DNA of 64,000 nt from Alphaproteobacteria bacterium (lineage in GTDB: Bacteria; Pseudomonadota; Alphaproteobacteria; DSM-16000; Inquilinaceae): NCBI GenBank assembly GCA_009909005.1, contig JAAAOG010000127.1:32688-96687 (forward strand). Direction: 5' to 3'. The first letter of the stretch is position 1; the number at the start of each line of letters is the position of its first letter. The translations under genes were made by a program, and so were the position numbers. A model generated the notes under the pieces. The model was not told the DNA's origin. It made no database searches and saw only the letters and a program-made list of their open reading frames with translations. This document shows, one piece after another, positions 60,426 to 64,000 of this stretch.

Positions 60426-62387
60426 TCATTCGGTCGCCGGCGCTTCGCCGCGCCCGGCCCTGTCCAGGCTGATGGCGGCAGCGATCAGCCCGACATGGGT
60501 GAAGGCCTGGGGAAAATTGCCGAGCGCCGCGCCGCTCTGCGGCTCGATCTCCTCGGCATAGAGCCCGAGATCGTTGGCATAGCCGAGCAGTTCGTTGAAG
60601 TGGCGCTCGGCTTCGTCGACCCGGCCGGCCCGGGCGAGATAATCGACCTGCCAGAAGCTGCAGATGCCGAAGGCGCCCTCCAGCGAGGCCATGCCGTCAT
60701 GGCCACGGCTGTAGCGCTCCAGCAGCGCGCCGTGGCCGAGTTCGTCATGGATCATCCGGGCGGTCCCGACCATGCGCGGGTCGTCGGCCGGCAGATAGCC
60801 ATAGCGGGCCATCAGCAGCAGGCTGGCATCGGCGGCGGTGCCGTCGAAATCGGCGACATAGCCGCCGCGCTGCCGGCTGAACCCGCGGCTTTCGATCGCC
60901 GCGACGATGGCCTCCCGCTCGGCGCGGAAGGCATCCAGCGGCACCGTGACGAACCCGCCTTCATGCAGGCGGATCAGCCGGTCGAGCGCTGCCCAGCAAA
61001 GCACCTTGGAATGCACATAGTGCCGGCGCTCGCCGCGGATCTCCCAGATGCCGTTGTCCGGTTCCCGCCAAAGCTTGCACACCCGCTTGCCGAAATCGAC
61101 CAGCAGGCCGCGCTCGAACCTGTCGAGCGCGCCGCCGCGGCAGAGATAGTCGAAGGCGACGACGATGACGGCCCCATAGACGTCGAGCTGCAGCTGGTCG
61201 ATGGCGGCATTGCCGATCAGCACCGGCTTCGAGCCGCGATAGCCCTCCAGATGGTCGAGCCGGATTTCCTCTGCCTCGACCCGGCCATAGACGTCGTACA
61301 AGACATTCAGCTCGGGCCGGGTGAGGCGCGTGGCATTGAGCAGCCAGGCCATGAAGGCGCTGCCCTCGGCGAAATGCCCGAGGTCGGTGAAGGAGACCAG
61401 GGTCAGGACGGCGTCGCGCAGCCAGCAATAGCGGTAGTCCCAATTGCGGGCACCGCCGACGGCTTCCGGCAGGCCGGCGGTCGGGGCCGCCACCACCGCG
61501 CCCGACAGGCTGTAGGTCAGCAGCTTGAGGGTCACCAGGCTGCGCAGCACCGGCTCGCGATGGGCGCCCTGATAGGGGCAGGCGAAGCTCCAGCTGTCCC
61601 ACCAGCCGAGCGTCGTCGCCAGGCGCTCCTCGGTCTCGCGGCCGAGCGGCAGCAGGGCGGCCATGTCCTTGCTGGCAAAGCTCAGGCAGAAATGCCGCTT
61701 CTCCCCGGCGGCGACGCGGAACCGGCCGGTCAGGGTCCTGGCCTCGGCATCCGGCTCAAGCGGCACGGCGCTCTGCAGGATCAGGGCATGGCTGCCGGTG
61801 CTGCAGAACCAGCCGAGCGCGCCCCGCTTCTCCAGCCGGACCGGAGCGCGGCCGTAATCCGGCCGGGGCCAGGCCACCACCTCCAGGTCGACCTGGCCTT
61901 CCATCCCCTCGACGACCCGCATCAGGGCGCGCTCCGGCTCGATATGCCGGTCCATTTCCGAGGCGGCGATGATCGGCATGAAGTCGGTCAGCCGCACCCG
62001 GCCATGCGCGGTGATGAAGGTCGTCTCCAGGACCGCGCTGGCGCCGACATAGCGCCGTTCGGTACGGAAGGGCTCGGCCGGCCGGATGGCGAAGGCACCG
62101 CCGCGCCGCCGGTCGAGCAGAGCCGCGAAGACGGACGGGCCGGAGAAATGCGGCAGGCAGAGCCAGTCCACCGCCCCGGCGCGCGAGACCAGGGCGGCGG
62201 TGCGGCAATCGCCGATCAGCGCATAGTCGCCGATCGGCGGCCAGGCGCCGTCGTCATGCGGCTTCAGCCAGGTGTCCGGCGGCGCCCCGGCCTCCGTCCG
62301 CCCGGCCGCCTGCGCCGCCGCCCGGCTCAGTCCCTCTGTGCCGCCGGGAACCGGCCCGGGACCTGTCGGGGTCGCTTGGTCTGCCAT
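60426..62387 (-). CDS. Glycoside hydrolase family 15 protein (glucoamylase/trehalase type)
   Basis: 653 residues. A beta-sandwich N-domain (PPIGDYALIGDCRTAALVSRAGAVDWLCLP) leads into an (alpha/alpha)6 barrel with the GH15 landmarks GGARNWDYRYCWLRDAVLT, LQLDVYGAVIVVA, HYVHSKVLCWAALDRLIRL and a C-terminal ICSFWQVDYLARAGRVDEAE. GH15 enzymes release glucose from alpha-glucans or split trehalose. There is no signal peptide, so the target is cytoplasmic, perhaps the glycogen that glgC (14 kb away) would feed. The first 40 residues are Pro/Gly-rich and variable. Confidence 0.93.
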   Translation of the reverse strand: MADQATPTGPGPVPGGTEGLSRAAAQAAGRTEAGAPPDTWLKPHDDGAWPPIGDYALIGDCRTAALVSRAGAVDWLCLPHFSGPSVFAALLDRRRGGAFAIRPAEPFRTERRYVGASAVLETTFITAHGRVRLTDFMPIIAASEMDRHIEPERALMRVVEGMEGQVDLEVVAWPRPDYGRAPVRLEKRGALGWFCSTGSHALILQSAVPLEPDAEARTLTGRFRVAAGEKRHFCLSFASKDMAALLPLGRETEERLATTLGWWDSWSFACPYQGAHREPVLRSLVTLKLLTYSLSGAVVAAPTAGLPEAVGGARNWDYRYCWLRDAVLTLVSFTDLGHFAEGSAFMAWLLNATRLTRPELNVLYDVYGRVEAEEIRLDHLEGYRGSKPVLIGNAAIDQLQLDVYGAVIVVAFDYLCRGGALDRFERGLLVDFGKRVCKLWREPDNGIWEIRGERRHYVHSKVLCWAALDRLIRLHEGGFVTVPLDAFRAEREAIVAAIESRGFSRQRGGYVADFDGTAADASLLLMARYGYLPADDPRMVGTARMIHDELGHGALLERYSRGHDGMASLEGAFGICSFWQVDYLARAGRVDEAERHFNELLGYANDLGLYAEEIEPQSGAALGNFPQAFTHVGLIAAAISLDRAGRGEAPATE

Positions 62388-62630
62388 CGAGGATCTGCGC
62401 GTGAGTCACAGCGTCCTGCCGCCAACAGATCGGCAGACCCTGAGTTCCGCTCCGCCACGCCGCTGGCCCGAGGCGACGGTAGCGCCGCCAAACACCTAAT
62501 TTTGATGGAGATAACCGACCAGTCCTTTGCCAGAAGCGATGGCTTTGATGCTCCGTATCCAAAGCAAAACTATTGCTCTGGTCAATATGTTGCATTATCC
62601 TGATGTTTGTGTGTCATTCGGAGCGCGCTG

Positions 62631-63548
62631 ATGACCGAACAATACAAGACAGCTGCAAGAGAGGTTGCGAATGAATTCGACGCAAGCATATTTCTTTATA
62701 GCGGCTCGATCGATGATAATGGATTTGCGCAACTACTTACATTTATGCAGCCTTCCTTTTCAAATCCGCTCAGGGCTAACTCTATCCTCATATTAACGAC
62801 GCATGGCGGCGATCCGAACGCCGCGTACAAGATTGCCCGCCTTCTGCAGAAGACTTCACAAGATTTTATTGTCTGCGTTCCGGCAATCTGCAAAAGCGCC
62901 GGCACACTTATCGCTCTCGGGGCAACTGAGCTTTGGATGCAAGGCATTGCCGAGATTGGACCGCTAGACGTGCAGCTTATTCAACGCGACGAAATTGGGC
63001 AAAGGCGTTCGGGTCTTGTCGGTCGTGCAGCGTTCGACGGGCTGTCGGATGAGGCTTTCCATACCTTCGAAAAGATAATGCTGGCTATAAAGGCCAAGAG
63101 TTTTGGGACTATCAGTTTCGAAACGGCATCCCGCATTGCAGCCAATATCACCTCTGCCGTGATGGCCCCGATCTATGCCCAGATCAGCCCTGACAGCCTG
63201 GGAAACGACTTGCGGGATTTGAATATTGCCAAGGCTTATGGCGACCGGTTGGCCGGCTTGGGCGGAAACACGGTTCCCGATTGCGTCTTACGCCTTGTTT
63301 CCAGCTATCCGTCTCACGATTTCATTATTGACAGAGAAGAGGCGGAAAGCCTCTTTATCCGGGTCCGTGAACCGCCAGATTCTGTCGCCGCGTTGGTGAG
63401 GCTCCTTCGCCGGGCAGTTTATGTTGAGCAGGAACCGGCTATCATTACCAGGCTTGACCAGGAGGGTGAACATGACAGCGAAGACTCAGAAGAGCACGAC
63501 GGAACGGAAGGTGCCCAACTGGTTGCTGGATGCGAAGGCCCGGGGTGA
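62631..63548 (+). CDS. SDH-type Clp-fold serine protease
   Basis: 305 residues. The serine dehydrogenase proteinase / SppA-like fold is visible: SILILTTHGGDPNAAYKIARLLQ (51-73, oxyanion region) and VCVPAICKSAGTLIALGA (81-98) with nucleophile Ser89, then IGPLDVQLIQRDE. It is cytoplasmic. Base composition is clearly richer in A/T than the neighbours, with different codon use, which suggests recent transfer. Start ATG 62631 has GGAG at 62620-62623. Its 3' end overlaps a second short gene. Confidence 0.88.
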   Translation: MTEQYKTAAREVANEFDASIFLYSGSIDDNGFAQLLTFMQPSFSNPLRANSILILTTHGGDPNAAYKIARLLQKTSQDFIVCVPAICKSAGTLIALGATELWMQGIAEIGPLDVQLIQRDEIGQRRSGLVGRAAFDGLSDEAFHTFEKIMLAIKAKSFGTISFETASRIAANITSAVMAPIYAQISPDSLGNDLRDLNIAKAYGDRLAGLGGNTVPDCVLRLVSSYPSHDFIIDREEAESLFIRVREPPDSVAALVRLLRRAVYVEQEPAIITRLDQEGEHDSEDSEEHDGTEGAQLVAGCEGPG

Positions 63549-63645
63549 AGCGATTCTTGAAAAAAACCGACGGGACCAATATCGGAATCGCCGCTTTCAG
63601 CCGATTGATCGGCACAATAGTCAGAAAGAGGCGCTTGAACACTAA
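63472..63645 (+). CDS. Small basic protein overlapping the Clp-fold protease gene
   Basis: 57 residues, MTAKTQKSTTERKVPNWLLD then a Lys/Arg/Gln-rich helical stretch to QKEALEH; no family known. It starts inside the protease gene, 77 bases before its stop, in another frame, with a strong AGGAGGG (63460-63466) at good spacing. The pair looks like one translational unit, and the small protein may be a substrate, adaptor or regulator of the protease. Confidence 0.6.
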   Translation: MTAKTQKSTTERKVPNWLLDAKARGEAILEKNRRDQYRNRRFQPIDRHNSQKEALEH

Positions 63646-63820
63646 CAAATTCGAGAGGCTTGTCAGTAAACCCCGTGCGCAATCCTGGTAGTACTGGGGG
63701 CGCCGGGCTGCAGCCGAGCGTTGGAAGGCTCTACGGTGCTTCTGGCCGGACAAGCGCTCAGGGCTCCTCTTCTTTCCGACTTTGGGTTCGGGCGGCACGG
63801 AAACCATCCTTTCGCGCAAT

Positions 63821-64000
63821 ATGAACGTGGACGGCGTCAGCCCGTATCCGCCCCCCTTGCCGCCACTCGTCGCCGGCTGGTTTGGCCAGCGGGGCTGGCA
63901 GCCGCATGACCACCAGCTGGCCATGGTCGCCGCCGCACAGGCCGGCGAGAGCGCGCTGCTGATCGCGCCGACCGGGGGCGGCAAGACGCTGGCCGGCTTT
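63821..64000 (+). CDS. Ligase-associated DEXH-box DNA helicase, N-terminal part
   Basis: 60 residues to the window edge: PLPPLVAGWFGQRGWQPHDHQLAMVAAAQAGESALLIAPTGGGKTLAGF. It has the Q-motif-like HDHQ and Walker A APTGGGKT. The pattern LVxGWFxxRGWxPxxHQ is typical of the Lhr-like DEXH helicases encoded with an ATP-dependent DNA ligase and exonuclease for DNA repair. ATG 63821; no clear ribosome binding site. The gene continues beyond the window. Confidence 0.85.
   Translation, partial: MNVDGVSPYPPPLPPLVAGWFGQRGWQPHDHQLAMVAAAQAGESALLIAPTGGGKTLAGF

Noticed and set aside
59757..62603. 948-codon plus-strand frame over the membrane protein and GH15 genes
   Set aside because: Antisense to the complete GH15 gene; composition and lack of motifs show it is spurious.

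Overview
The window is high-GC DNA (roughly two-thirds G+C by eye) from an alphaproteobacterium. Pointers to this are a class I PHA synthase, BluB, an alphaproteobacterial RNase R, DUF2336 and a secE-nusG-rplKAJL-rpoBC block. The detailed composition suggests a Rhodospirillales-type or halotolerant relative; this placement is inference, because no 16S rRNA gene is present. Glycine/sarcosine N-methyltransferase next to metK suggests osmoprotection by betaine made from glycine.

Layout. 1-5.4 kb: betaine/SAM genes (GSMT, metK) with a structured leader, a SnoaL-like protein, a TraB/GumN protein, tRNA-Leu(GAG), lipB and a transporter remnant. 5.4-10.4 kb: a PPP-type phosphatase, a one-carbon pair (cyclodeaminase-type cyclohydrolase plus a FolD lacking a key Gln), folK, a 12-copy array of double-hairpin repeats, and ilvC. 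10.5-20 kb: a toxin/antitoxin pair, a 997-residue Ser/Thr kinase with eight 45-residue repeats, DUF2336, and a run of small envelope proteins ending in a patatin lipoprotein. 20-30 kb: rubredoxin-bluB, argC, gamma carbonic anhydrase, phaC, rnr and a pentapeptide-repeat protein.

29.8-32.8 kb is an accessory island: an orphan Ntox44 toxin, an HTH-TIR operon that looks like a defence unit, vapB with a vapC cut off after about 18 codons, and a sulfotransferase. It lies where the rpsL-rpsG-fusA-tuf genes usually follow rpoC. 32.9-45.4 kb is the RNA polymerase/ribosomal protein block on the minus strand, led by tRNA-Trp and a 16-bp tandem repeat upstream of secE.

45.5-55.5 kb: glgC, two membrane sensor histidine kinases without neighbouring regulators, a small lipoprotein, an AcuI-type reductase, and a compact cassette of EF-hand protein, ECF sigma factor, putative anti-sigma and metal-sensor-like protein. 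55.9-64 kb: a HigB toxin with an HTH-ImmA/IrrE antitoxin under a palindromic operator, fumC, a membrane protein, a GH15 glucoamylase-type enzyme, an AT-richer Clp-fold protease with an overlapping 57-residue ORF, and the start of a ligase-associated DEXH helicase.

Start codons were chosen from Shine-Dalgarno spacing and family N-termini. All family names come from motif recognition, not from database searches.
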